Positions 19,168 through 28,843 of a stretch of DNA of 64,000 nucleotides are shown piece after piece. Source of the stretch: Sweltsa coloradensis (lineage: Eukaryota; Arthropoda; Insecta; Plecoptera; Chloroperlidae). Location of the stretch: positions 1 through 64,000 of the forward strand of contig JAMZAV010002016.1 of assembly GCA_024449915.1 (NCBI GenBank), in the 5' to 3' direction. The translations under genes and the position numbers were made by a program. The notes below the pieces were generated by a model. It did no database searches. It was not told the DNA's origin and saw only the letters and a program-made list of their open reading frames with translations. Numbering within the stretch: position 1 is the stretch's first letter; each line of letters opens with the position of its first letter.

Positions 19168-21323
19168 CCCCCACTCGACGGACGTCCTTCGCGCGGGTCG
19201 CTGGCTGCAAGCCCTATCTTCTCCCGCAGTGCTGCAAACCTGGGACCCGGCAGCGGCTTCGTTAGTATGTCCGCACGCATGTCTTCCGTGGGGCAGTATT
19301 CCAGGCGGACGGTGCCTTGGTCTACGACGTCTCGGATATAGTGGTACCTGAGATCTATATGTTTCACTCAATTGCCTATTTTCTCAGACGTGGCTAGGTT
19401 AATGCACCCCTGGTTGTCCTCGTGCAGTACCGTTGGGTCTTCCTGGGCGTGTCCTAGGTCGCTTAGGAGCTGTCGGAGCCATGTAGCCTCTTGGCAAGCT
19501 AGAGTGGTGGCCACATACTCTGCTTCGGTTGAGGAGAGGGCTACGCAGTTTTGTTTTCTGCTCAACCAGGATATTGTATTGCTTCCTAGTTGAAATATGT
19601 AACCGCTCCTCGATTTTCTGTCCATTTGGTCACCTCCCCAGTCTGCGTCGGTGAATCCTGAGAGAACAGTGCCCCCTGAAGCGCTGATCCTTAGTGGGAG
19701 AGCGGCGGTGCCTTTTAGGTAGCGTATCACTCTCTTTACCGCCGTCCAGTCCATGGCCCTGGGATTTTCGAGTCTCCTACTCAGGATGCTTATGGCGGTG
19801 GCAATGTCTGGGCGTGTGACGTTTGCAAGGTACAGGAGTGCCCCCACTGCTTGTCGGTACTCTTTGTTATCGGGTAGTAGGTTTTCCTCTCCGGTTTGGC
19901 TCAGGTAGCTGGCGTCCATAGGTGTTGTGCTACACTTGGCACTTGCCATTCCGAACCGTTCGATAATGGTAAGTATCTTTCCGCGTTGGTGTAGCAGCAT
20001 GTCCCCGTTTGCATCTCTGTCTATTTCAATCCCTAGGTAGTTGTTTGCCTCGCCTAGGTCTTTTGTGGCGAAAGAGCTATTCAGGTCTACATGAAGTTGG
20101 TCGAGCTCCTCTTCCGTGGTTGCGCATACTAGCAGGTCATCTACGTAAATGGTGACGTAGGTGTACGTTTGTCCGCTCCTTTTCACGTACAAACAAGCAT
20201 CAGCTTTGCTTTGTGAGAACCCCAACTTGGTTATTGTATCGTGGGCTTTGGAATTCCAGGTCCTGGCCGATTGCTTTAGACCGTACAAGCTTTTATTGAG
20301 CTTGCACACCATGTCTTCTTGTCCTGGAATGACGAACCCTTCCGGCTGCTTCATGTACACTTCCTCGGATAGGTTGCCGTAGAGGAATGCAGTCGACACA
20401 TCCATGTGCCTTATTTTTAGGTCTTTAACAGTGGCTATTGCGAGTAGGGTTCTGATGGTGGCGTATTTGGCCACTGGGGCGAATGTCTCGTCGTAGTCTT
20501 CTCCGTACTTCTGAGAGAATCCTTTCGCGACTAACCTGGCTTTGAAGCGTTCTATGTTTCCGCTTGCATTTTCTTTGGCCTTGAAGGTCCACTTGCTTCC
20601 GATTGCCTTCTTGTTTTCGGGCAGGGTAGTCAATGACCAAGTGGCGTTGGCCATGAGAGATTCATATTCCTCGTTTGCCGCTTTTGTCCACTCTTCCTTC
20701 AGGTCTCCCTTCATTTGGGTCATTTCTCTCCAACTTCCTGGTTCGACGACCTCTTCTCTGGCTAGGTACGATAGTCTCTTGGGAGGAATCCCTTTGCTAG
20801 GTCTTGAGGATTTTCTGGTGTCTTCGGAAGCCGGTTCGGCTGTCTCTTGATCATTGTCGCTGGGGTTATCTGCGTGTTCGACGGCGGCTTCCTGGTTCTT
20901 TGTGAGATTGAGGTTACCCAAATCTACGTTCGCTGCTTCTTCCCAATCCGGTCTTTTGCTGATAACTTCGAAGCTGTCTTTCATCCTGGTTTCTGTGAAT
21001 GTGACGGTTCTGCTGACGATGATTTTCCCGGTAGCTGTGTTTAGTATGCGGTATCCCTTGGCTTCTTCGCTGAATCCAACGAGAGTTCCTTCTTCGGCTC
21101 GGGGGTCTAGCTTCGTCCTCTTCTCCTTGGGGATATGGCTGTAGACTTTGCTTCCAAAAACTCGGATGTGGGAGACGTTCGGTTTACTGCCGAACCACAG
21201 TTCATACGGAGTTTTCTCAACCGATTTGCTGGGCAAGCAGTTTTGTAGGTAGTTGGCGGTGACTTCTGCTTCTCCCCAGTACTTTGTTGGGAGGGACGCG
21301 TCGAGTAGCATGCATCTTGCCAT
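19074..21323 (-). pseudogene. Copia pol, 3' part: integrase end, RT, RNase H
   Basis: It continues the integrase at MARCMLLDASLPTKYWGEAE after the LINE insertion. RT begins near WTFKAKENASG and shows KARLVAKGFSQKYGEDYDET, DVSTAFLYGNL, SLYGLKQSARTWN and TIYVDDLLV (catalytic Asp pair). RNase H has GFTDADWGGD, SSTEAEYVA and HEDNQGCI. A TGA at about 19,365-19,367 interrupts the frame where relatives have Arg (SEKIGN-stop-VKHIDLRYHYIRD). This fits a CGA to TGA change. The frame then stays open for the last residues, which run into the LTR. The integrase N-terminal part is at 22,567-23,706. Confidence 0.95.
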
Positions 21324-21569
21324 TTATTTTTTATTTTATTTATTTATTTAACGTCTATCCTATTCAGTTATAAAAACTGATTTACAAAGGAGGACAACTA
21401 AATAAATCTAATTACATAGATGCAGAAACAACAATAAACTACATTTTCGTAGATATTTGAAATAGTAGCATTACAACAACAATGCATTTAAACACAACAA
21501 TTTTGATAACAAATAAAAAAATATATATATTATATGCATTTAATGAATGAATCAAATATAAAAAAGGGT

Positions 21570-21655
21570 GTAGAATGAAAAGAAAAGAAAAGAAAGGGGG
21601 GGAAAAAGGAAAAAAGAAAGAAAAAGACAAAGAAAAAGAAAAAAAAAAGAAAAGA

Positions 21656-21694
<39 letters not shown>

Positions 21695-21760
21695 AAAAAA
21701 AACATTAAAAAACATTAAAAAAGAAAAACGAAAAGAAAAAAAGAAAAAAACTGATTTATT
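21570..21760. repeat. Purine-rich GAAA low-complexity tract
   Basis: Runs of AAGAAA, GAAAA and a (GAAA)n block of about eight units at 21,661-21,695. The minus-strand ORFs here (21439-21705, 21530-21772) are poly-Phe/Ser and not genes. Confidence 0.85.
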
Positions 21761-22216
21761 AGACGATCCCACTCAAACGAATATGAGGTTTGCCAAAAAT
21801 CAGGAACAGCAAATCAGGGAGTAATCAATCTTTCGCGGAAGAAACCACCGAACGCGAATCTTCATTCTTGTGTTCAACCATCATTCTTGTGTTCAAATCT
21901 TGATAACAATTTAGTGCAAAAGATCTTGACTCTAATATATAATTATATCAGATATATAATTATTTTAAAATTGTTCATGTCAAAAACTGATGACAGCAAT
22001 GATACAGGACACCTAACTCAAGTTGCAAGTTCCACCAGTGGGCGGCAACCAGACAATCTAGGCAGAAAAATATCAATTGAAAATACATTGAATACATCAA
22101 AATCAAAGCAATAATGAACAAACAAAGAGAACAGCAAAATCATAAATAAGAACATATGAAGATAAATTAACATTACATAAACACAGAGACAATGCCCCAC
22201 AAATAAATAGTAAAAA

Positions 22217-22435
22217 TCAATTCTTCTTTGTTCTTCGATTCATTATCATTGCTTCAATTTTACTTTTAAATTGTACTATTCCTAGCTCAGTAAACTGGCT
22301 TCTAATATCATAAGAAATTGAATTCCAAAAGGATACTCCTCTGTACAAGAATGACTGTCTTAATGATTCAGAAATTAATTTAGGAACTTTCAAAGAGTTT
22401 ATTAGAATAGAATTTCTATCACGATCAACAAATTG
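22217..22435 (-). pseudogene. LINE ORF2 C-terminal end
   Basis: About 73 codons reading FVDRDRNSILINSLKVPKL, then SFLYRGVSFWNSISYDIRS, then FKSKIEAMI and a stop after RRTKKN. 'FLYRG..FWNS....IR....FK.K' is the usual end of CR1/RTE-like RT proteins. The catalytic part is absent because of truncation. Confidence 0.75.
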
Positions 22436-22504
22436 AAAAATATTGTATATATGTTATATATATTATATATATATATTATATATATATATATATATTATAT
22501 TATA

Positions 22505-22566
<62 letters not shown>
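22436..22566. repeat. (TA)n microsatellite
   Basis: Almost pure TA dinucleotides with a few TT/AA breaks. It separates the LINE from the copia integrase, so poly-Ile/Tyr pseudo-ORFs run through it on both strands. Its length is likely to be variable and hard to sequence. Confidence 0.95.
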
Positions 22567-22567
<1 letters not shown>

Positions 22568-23706
22568 TCTGTAAGGGAGCGGTTCTTCCTTTCGGCTACT
22601 CCGTTTTGTTGGGGAGAGTACGGTACAGAGAGTTGCAGTTCGATGCCTTCCTCGTCCAGGAACGATTTGACGGCTGCATTTTTGTATTCTCTCCCGTTGT
22701 CGCACCTAATCTTCTTAATTTTGGTGTTAAAGATGTTGTTGACTCTTGCCGAGTAAACTTTCAGCTTGTCCAAAACTTCGTCTTTAGTTCTCAGTAGGTA
22801 GACCGTGCAGTATCTGGAGTAGTCGTCAGTCAGTGTCATGATGTACCTCTTTCCGCCAGGGGTTTGGGTATTCATCGGTCCGCACAGGTCAGAATGGACC
22901 AATCCGAGAGGTTTATCTGCCCGTTCCTCGCTTTTCTTCGGGAAAGGCTTTTTGGTTAGCTTACCCTTCACGCATGTAATGCACTTTTCCCGCATGTCGC
23001 AGTCACCGAGTGTCATACCAGTTGCTAGATTTTCTTTCTTCAGTCTTCTGACGGCGTCGGGGTTTCGGTGTCCCATGCGTCTGTGCCATAGGTGGATGCA
23101 GTTCTCATGATTTTCCTCTTGGATAGCAGACTTTGCGCGTTGCCTCGTTTCGTCACTGTCTAGCCAGACTTCGAAGAGTTGCTTTTTCCGGAGGCCTATG
23201 GCTAGGGTTTCTCCGGTTTTTGAGACCGTGCACTGATTGCTGTCGAATTTTACTGAGAACCCAAGCTTGGTTAGTGTGGGCACCGATATCAGGCTGCCGT
23301 CGAGGCTGGGGATGTACAGCACGCTTTTGAGCAGCACGTTCACGGGTCTCCTGGGTGACGGACCCACCTTGCATTTCAGGAAGCCCTCCCCCACTCCCTC
23401 GGACTGCATGGAGCTGCCGTTTGCGAGTGAGACGGTGCACGACTTCTCGTCGAGTCTTGAAAAAAATGCCCTGTCATTAGTCATGTGGCATGTTGCTCCC
23501 GAGTCAATGAACCATGTGGTTGTTTTCTTGACTTCCTCCGCCTTGAAACATACGTAGCGCGGTTCTTCATCGTCGCTTGATCCGGCCTCGCTTCTTATGG
23601 CGCTCTTGACTTTTTCCCTGTTGAACTTTGTTTCTCTCTTGAGGGTCCGGCAGTCCTTCTTTAGGTGACCGGGTTTGTTGCAGTGGAAGCACTTCATTCT
23701 TTCCAC
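22567..23706 (-). pseudogene. Copia Gag zinc knuckle, protease and integrase N-terminal part
   Basis: The minus strand starts with a CCHC knuckle (CFHCNKPGHLKKDC). The protease active site is WFIDSGATCHM. The GAG-pre-integrase zinc region is HLWHRRMGHRN ... CITCVKGK. The integrase core shows HSDLCGPM and IRCDNGREY, and the third acidic residue lies in PYSPQQNGVAERKNRSLTE. It is cut at 22,566 by the LINE. The frame is shifted by one relative to the upstream gag block, and a TAA closes gag 24 bases before, so the normal single gag-pol frame is broken here. The apparent first codon is GTG and is not a real start. Confidence 0.94.
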
Positions 23707-23729
23707 TGTCCCGTATTGAGGTCCGGTTT

Positions 23730-24326
23730 TTAATACAGCTTCATTGTATTCGACCCCAATTCTGTTTCCGTTCTTCGGTTAAACTCGTCCTTGAGCTTGC
23801 CGATAACGAATTCGAGTGTTATGTCACCCTCGGGTCTAGCCTCAAGTGCTGTGATTAGCATGCCATAGTTCTCTGGCAGGCTACACAACAGGAGGGCTGC
23901 GACGTGGTTTTCCTTGAGCTCTTCGCCCAGTCCCCTGAGCTCATTAACTAGCTCAAGTGTTCTGTTGATGTTCTCATCCATACTTTGCTCGTTTTTTAGC
24001 CTGAGGCTGTACAGTTTCCTGAGGAGATACAACTTTGAGGTTAAGTTAGACCTTTCGTGCACCTTTCTCAGGGCCAACCACACTGATCGGGCGGACGTTT
24101 CATTCCGCACGTGGATCAGCTGGTCGTCCTCGAGAAGTAGGCAAATTGTGGCCCTGGCACGTTGGTCTTTCTTTTTCCATGCTGAATTAGGCTGCGATGG
24201 CGTATCTTCCTCAACTGTGTCCCAGAGGTCGTCCTTGCTCAACAGCATTTCTATTTTGAACTTCCACAGCTGGTAATTTTTGTTGTTGAGTTTTTGTATG
24301 GAGACTTTCCCGTCCGCGGACGACAT
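23730..24326 (-). pseudogene. Copia gag (capsid region)
   Basis: 198 codons from an ATG at 24,326 (MSSADGKVSIQKLNNKNYQL). The order is that of the copia gag family (UBN2-type): LNNKNYQLWKFKIEMLL, then WKKKDQRARATICLLLEDDQ, then LRKLYSLRLKNEQSMDENI, then LLCSLPENYGMLI. It stops at TAA (23,730) just before the zinc knuckle. The untranslated leader (24,327-24,476) contains TAGGCCTA-like words. Confidence 0.9.
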
Positions 24327-24479
24327 GGCTAGGCCTTGGGGCTAGGCCTAGGCTAGGCTATAGGTTAGGTTGGTCGCTCACCTGCTTAGGCGCCGACTCT
24401 GCTGCGGGATTAGCAGAGTTTTCGCCGAACTGTGCTGGGTGAATGACTTATACACTTTACCTACAGATTTAACTATGAA

Positions 24480-24493
24480 CTGGGCCCATAACC
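24480..24493 (-). promoter_or_regulatory. Copia primer-binding site for half tRNA-iMet
   Basis: Immediately after the 5' LTR end (...TTATAACA) the minus strand reads GGTTATGGGCCCAG. This is the exact complement of CTGGGCCCATAACC, the anticodon stem-loop of initiator tRNA-Met, CAT being the anticodon. Drosophila copia is known to prime from an internal, cleaved tRNA-iMet fragment rather than the tRNA 3' end, and the match fits that mechanism. Confidence 0.8.
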
Positions 24494-24685
24494 TGTTATA
24501 AGTTCACTAGTTTTGTCACTTCTAAGGTGTCTGAGCAGGCCGACGAAACGTGGTTTATACTCAGCCCTGTAGATCGTACTGAGACGGAAGTCTAAGCACT
24601 GCAAGGAAGCGGTGACTTGTAGTTGGCGACTCGGCCGTACGGCGGATTGCCCGTCGCGCAGGCGTTCGTAGCATGTAATCCAACA
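24494..24685 (-). mobile_element. Copia 5' LTR
   Basis: 192 bp, TG...CA, partner of 18,976-19,167. The primer site follows directly at its inner edge. Its outer edge joins the outer element's gag sequence at GACACAG|TGTTGG. Confidence 0.92.
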
Positions 24686-24689
24686 CTGT

Positions 24690-25373
24690 GTCCTTGCTGT
24701 GATGTGGTTGTTCTAGGCCCACGGTTTTCTGTTGATTGGTTAGGTTCTGAAGGTTTGGTTCTAGGCCTATCTCCTTGCCTAGGCTGAGACTGGTGCTGAT
24801 TATTCCTAGGCCTAGACGAGTTTCCGCGCCCATTATATTGATCTTGTTTTACATAGTTCACTTCTAGGGCTAGGCCTAGAGGTTCAGTTTGTTTTTCGAT
24901 TTGTTTTGCCTGCTTCTCACTTTCCTCTTCAAGTCGTGCATTGTGAGAGCTTTGTCTAGGGTTAATTCTTCTCCATTTTGACTTACTTTGAGAAGTTGTC
25001 TTCTTAGTTTCGTGCTCTTACATGTGTCGATGATTAGTCCACAGATGTGTTCATTCTGCTGTTCAGCTGTCCACTCACACGTTTTTGCTAGACTTCGTAG
25101 TCTTGCCGCGAATTTGTCGATTGGTTCGTTTTCTTCAGGCTTGGTGTGTCGGAACACGTGTCTCTCAAAAGTTGTATTCTTTTTTGGGTTGAAATGTTCG
25201 TCTAGTTTTGTAATCGCGTCTTCAAAGGTCGTTCCTGTATTTGTAAAGTCCATAAATATATCCTGTACTGCAGGTCCCGCCATGTGGAGAAGCAAATTAC
25301 GTTTCCGCACATCGTCTTTAATACCTGTTGCCCCGATATAGAAATTAAAACGTGACTTCCACCTAGTCCACAT
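24690..25373 (-). pseudogene. Gag of the outer LTR retrotransposon
   Basis: The minus strand codes WTRWKSRFNFYIGATGIKD, then HFNPKKNTTFERHVFRHTKP, then KFAARLRSLAKTCEWTAEQQ, then HDLKRKVRSRQNKSKNK. This is the pattern of the retrotransposon Gag domain in Ty3/gypsy-like elements. A frameshift near 24,895 moves the frame, after which EVNYVKQDQYNGRGN and a Gln/Arg/Pro-rich tail follow. The copia LTR then truncates it before any zinc knuckle or protease. The start codon choice is uncertain, as the frame is open slightly upstream of 25,373. Confidence 0.8.
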
Positions 25374-25470
25374 CGCCGACTGATTCTCACCTCCCGGCGT
25401 AAACCTTTAACCTATCCACTGATGGCACGTCTAAACTCATGTTTGTTTCGCGTGAACGTTCGTTTTTTTT

Positions 25471-25485
25471 TATCCTTGTCGCCAA
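25471..25485 (-). promoter_or_regulatory. Primer-binding site of outer element
   Basis: TTGGCGACAAGGATA directly follows the LTR end TACAATACA on the minus strand. The position and the TGG start suit a tRNA 3'-end primer; I cannot name the tRNA with confidence. Confidence 0.6.
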
Positions 25486-25726
25486 TGTATTGTACTATGA
25501 AAAGGTACTATGAAGGGTGTGCTGTATTTAAACTTGTATGCTCGTATTTAAACCTGTATTTTATTCCATGCTCTCGGTCGCCATAACCTATCAAACTGAC
25601 TTCCGTCTTCCTCCACTCACCGCCTCCCTAGCCCTAGCATCCGCTTGTCAGGCCTAACAGTGGCCATGTAACATAGCTGGCGGTGGCTCAGCAGCTGAGA
25701 CACTGGCGGTCGTTTCAAACACTACA
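25486..25726 (-). mobile_element. Intact 5' LTR of outer element
   Basis: 241 bp, beginning TGTAGTGTTTGAAACGACC and ending TACAATACA on the minus strand. It is bounded by target duplication attgc on the outside and the primer site on the inside. Confidence 0.88.
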
Positions 25727-25851
25727 ATTGCTTTTGCAATAGTGGGTGTCCCTCTAAGTAAATACCACTTGGGCGAAGTCCAACTGGAAGACATCCAAAC
25801 GCAGGGCCCGGAACCTGGGACGAGGAACAGCAGAAGTTCTCAAGGTAGAGT
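25727..25851 (-). mobile_element. Gypsy LTR segment between two insertions
   Basis: It matches 10,331-10,453 (TGCTTTTGCAATAGTGGGTG, TAAATACCACTTGGGC, CAACTGGAAGACATCC). It continues the LTR cut at 18,926 and is itself cut at 25,851 by the DNA transposon. Confidence 0.9.
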
Positions 25852-26672
25852 CACAGTATAACCCATCTCTTACAGTAGCGAAACTTCAATGCACTGCCTG
25901 CAGAGTGATTTGCTGTCGTGGTCGGCTGCGCGTACCGCCGCTACACTAGCGCGCATGGCGAAACCGAGACTCAACTAAAAGCCTCTGCCGTCTAAAAGTC
26001 AGTGCTTAACAAGATACAAATTGTAGACGGCGGTGGAAAGCGCTATCTCTACCACTCTCCGTGTAGGTAACCTACGTAGCAACCTGTATAGATAGAGCAT
26101 CTTGCCACGACACTAGCGCGCATGGTGAAACCGAGACTCAACTAAAAGCCTCCGACTTCAAAAATGTAAACAACAAACAATTGACGAATGCCGAAGAATG
26201 TCAAGCTAATCATATTTTGCAAGGGCTAGGCCTAGCCTAAGCTATTTAAATTGCAGGCAAAACAACTATAAGTAATAATGGTGGTAATTTTAATATTATG
26301 TAGGCCTATCAACCATTATTATTTTCCATAACAATCTACAATACTAACACTTGGTAGGAGGCCCTACCTAGGCTCTAGCCCCTAGGCTGGGCCTAGGGGT
26401 TTTAGGCTAGGCTAGGCCGTAGTCTTTCTCATGTCTTTCTTTGAAAACGACAAACGTATTATCAGAATAAAAATAATAACAACAACGTCAGACAGAACTT
26501 ATATCCAGCTATTGCATTATCACGTCATAATAATTGACATCGTTTTGATTTAGCAAGTCTAGGTGGCACAGTCATCGTTAGTTGAGTCTCGGTTTCGCTA
26601 GGGGCGCGCGTGACGATTTGACAGCGTGTTTTGCTAGCTAGTCTCACTACTGTATATTATTGTTATACTGTG
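25852..26672. mobile_element. Non-autonomous DNA transposon, 821 bp
   Basis: Both termini read CACAGTATAAC inwards (GTTATACTGTG at 26,662-26,672), and the match continues imperfectly (TACAGTAG at about 20-27 bp in). The host bases GTAGAGT stand on both sides (25,845-25,851 and 26,673-26,679). The empty site exists at 10,440-10,460 as AAGGTCGAGTTCACTCCC. Inside, a block TAGCGCGCATGG-GAAACC and GAGACTCAACTAAAAGCCTC lies at 25,946-25,986 and 26,113-26,152, and inverted at 26,581-26,611. No transposase ORF is present. A 7-bp (perhaps 8-bp) duplication does not let me choose a superfamily. Confidence 0.85.
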
Positions 26673-27101
26673 GTAGAGTTCACTCCCATAGATGGCCGGA
26701 AGCCGAGGGCCAGGTTAAGATAGGATCGCCTGCCGGAAGTCCACGCCCTAGAGACTAGGCCTAATTCCACACCTCTACTAGGACCCACAGCTTGGGTAAA
26801 AGAGAAGTAACCAAGAAACCGACGGTTTCGTGGGAAAACGCCCCCCTGGGCCACACCTTTATACAAGAGATAGGAAAACGCCCGTGTACCCTGGCCGGTT
26901 GTTCCTCCCAACTGTCAAGCTTGCCCGTCATTCACGGAAAACCAGCTGAATCACCGCCAGCGATACACACACAACTCGCCGCACCGCCAGACACAAGCCC
27001 GCAAACAAATACAGGGCGGCAGATTCAAAATAACAAGAACAAGGAGCAACAACTAGATAATAGTGTCAGTAAGTGACGGGCTGACAAAACAGAACGTCAC
27101 A
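26673..27101 (-). mobile_element. Gypsy LTR, 5' part (copy 2)
   Basis: It is nearly the same as 10,454-10,883, with the conserved TATAAAGG near 26,857 and LTR start TGTGACG at 27,101. A polypurine run follows, including 21 G at 27,117-27,137 on the plus strand side. Together with 25,727-25,851 and 18,548-18,926 it makes one LTR split by two insertions. Confidence 0.9.
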
Positions 27102-27180
27102 TCACCCCATCACTTCGGGGGGGGGGGGGGGGGGGGGAAGGAGGAAAAAAAAAGGAAATGGAAAAACAAAACCCAGTACT

Positions 27181-27423
27181 CTAACGACCCACTGTCTTCT
27201 TCAGGTCGACTACATGCCAACGACCGGCTGTTCTCCCGGTACCATCTGCAAGTTCCATGATTGTTGGCGAGATTTTACGAGAAATGATGAATGGCCCGAT
27301 ATACTTCGGTGCCAACTTCGCTGTGATGTGACGGCTCGCATCTGACAGTATAAAGTTCCGTCGCCAAACTCTCTCTCCCACTCTGTATTGAATGGGTCTG
27401 TGGCGCAGGTTGTAACCCTGCTC
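27181..27423 (-). pseudogene. Ty3/gypsy integrase C-terminal fragment, copy 3
   Basis: The minus strand reads EQGYNLRHRPIQYRVGERVW, then KLAPKYIGPFIISRK, then VVDLKKTVGR and a stop. It matches the main integrase tail. At 27,423 it joins unrelated sequence of the inverted-repeat element, so the 169-codon ORF that spans the junction is an artefact. Only the last about 80 residues survive. Confidence 0.9.
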
Positions 27424-27599
27424 GGACCACAGGTTCTCCTTAGAAACGTTCCGGGCAGTGCAAAGCTCCTCTACTCGATCCAGAAATAAGCCAAGGCACA
27501 TGTAGTACAGGGCCGTTGTGATATGACCCACGCATTCAAAAAAACAAGCAGGGACCGGTCGGGATTTGTTAAGTTGGGTCTCCTGGACATCCCCAACAG

Positions 27600-27756
27600 A
27601 AATATCGATCTTTGGTTGGTTATCGCTCACTCGTCGATTGCGTCGGGGCCTGCAGGGTTGGCTTGGTCGCTTTGATTTAAAGTCCCCCACTGAAAATCAG
27701 TTATATAACTGAGTGGGCAGACTCTAAATAAAATTTATTTATTTATTTATTTATTT
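27600..27756 (+). mobile_element. Short interspersed element, copy 2
   Basis: It starts AAATATCGATCTTTGG like the copy at 9,144 and ends with AACTGAGTGGGCAGACTC and a (TTTA)n tail. The opposite arm at 32,420-32,440 is uninterrupted at this point (GGGATT|CTGTTGGGGG), which proves that it is an insertion. Confidence 0.7.
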
Positions 27757-28813
27757 AATCCCAAAAAAATCCGGTTGCGGGTTTGCCGCCATTTTGAAAA
27801 TCAATTTTTAGACTTTTGAGTTTTGTCGACGAACGGAAAATTAGCAATATTGAGTGAAGTATTGAACCGAAATAGCTCAAATTTGTTTTAAATTGTTCGT
27901 AAAGAAACGATTAAGGTGTTTGGTGCGCCTTCTTTTGATTATCTGGCAACCTACAGCCCTTGATGCAAATTTTAACCCTCTTTTTTTTTAATTATCTGAA
28001 TTTGTTTTGCATATTTATCATAACAAAAACAAAACCAGTAACTTTATGAAAATTTGTTTCAAATAAAAGTTGTAGGGCATGAAAAAACACATCGATATCA
28101 TATTCTTTATTGTGTCCGTAGATAATATTGGCTGAACGCTACATGAAAAGCAAGACCATTGTGCGGTGAGCAGCCTAAAACGTTTGCTCTTCCACGTTTC
28201 CACTAGCGCAGTCCATGGCCATAAGTCCCGTAGGAATTTCGACCTTTTTAGATTTTCTCTTCTGATCCTGTTAGGTATACCTTAAGGATAAAAAATTCTT
28301 GGGTAAAAATCTGACATCTGGTGCCAAAGTTTTTTTACGACGCCATCTTGTTTTGGACATATGCATTTAGTACACGCTCTTAATTTTAATACATTTTCTA
28401 TACTTTTGACTACATTTGTAATAAATCTGACGTAATAATTGGATTCTCCAACAAATTTCCTATTAAATTATACAAATTTGGACATTCTGGCAACATTGTG
28501 GTATTTGTTATAGTGAAATACATATTATTATTAGTCCTGCGTACAGGTGCACTATTTACCTCCAATTGTGCCTTTCATGATAGACATATAAAATTTGGCA
28601 CAAAATATACGAAATGTATTGGGAAATGATTTAACTATATAGGGCAATCTCACTTATTATCCCACGACATCAATGGCGGGCCCATTTTCCAACGGCCACT
28701 TAACAAATTATTTGAAATTTTGTGACAGAATGTTGAAATTTGGTGTACACATAGATCATGTCATTGAAAAATGACTTTTGAATAGGCCATGTCAAACTAA
28801 CACAATGGCACCC

Positions 28814-28843
28814 ATGGCGGCCATTTTAGAAGATGGCCGCCAT
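28814..28843. repeat. Perfect hairpin in the inverted-repeat arm
   Basis: ATGGCGGCCAT, eight-base loop, ATGGCCGCCAT: an 11-bp perfect stem. The mirrored copy in the right arm lies at about 30,980-31,010. Related GGCGGCCAT/ATGGCCGCC words recur at 28,675 and 31,135-31,155. Confidence 0.8.

Larger units (their letters stand above)
21324..22566 (-). mobile_element. 5'-truncated LINE inserted in copia integrase
   Basis: It sits exactly between the copia codons for LTE and MARCML. On the minus strand it begins beside a (TA)n run and codes for the end of a LINE ORF2 (22,435-22,217). It passes a long GAAA-rich purine stretch (21,570-21,760) and closes with TCAGTT-TTTAT-AACTGA, then TAGACGTTAAATAAATAAAT. 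Those last bases match the 3' end of the short elements at 9,144 and 27,600. Full LINEs are several kb long, so this is a truncated copy. Confidence 0.8.
18976..24685 (-). mobile_element. Ty1/copia retrotransposon, interrupted
   Basis: Framed by two 192-bp LTRs (18,976-19,167 and 24,494-24,685), both TG...CA, with a primer site after the 5' LTR and a purine run (GAGTGGGGG) before the 3' LTR. The coding order gag, protease, integrase, RT, RNase H is that of Ty1/copia, the reverse of gypsy for integrase and RT. The flanking five bases differ (aaact on the left, ctgtg on the right), so no target duplication is visible. The LTRs differ at five sites, all transitions (about 97.4% identity). Confidence 0.93.
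18927..25726 (-). mobile_element. Outer LTR retrotransposon, interior mostly lost
   Basis: The flanking bases attgc occur at 18,922-18,926 and 25,727-25,731, and the ends read TG...CA on both sides, so this is one insertion with a 5-bp duplication. The 5' LTR is whole (25,486-25,726, 241 bp, TGTAGTGTTTG ... TACAATACA). Only the last 49 bp of the 3' LTR remain at 18,927-18,975. Between them are the primer site, part of gag (25,373 to about 24,690), and then a Ty1/copia element. The pol region of the outer element is absent. Confidence 0.85.

Noticed and set aside
21439..21772. Phe/Ser-rich membrane-like ORFs
   Set aside because: They translate the GAAA-rich low-complexity tract of a LINE 3' region.
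22495..22766. Tyr/Ile repeat proteins at both strands
   Set aside because: They read through the (TA)n microsatellite.
27181..27690. A 169-codon fusion of an unknown N-terminal part with an integrase tail
   Set aside because: It crosses three unrelated pieces: a short SINE-like element, the inverted-repeat arm and the gypsy fragment. The open frame is accidental.
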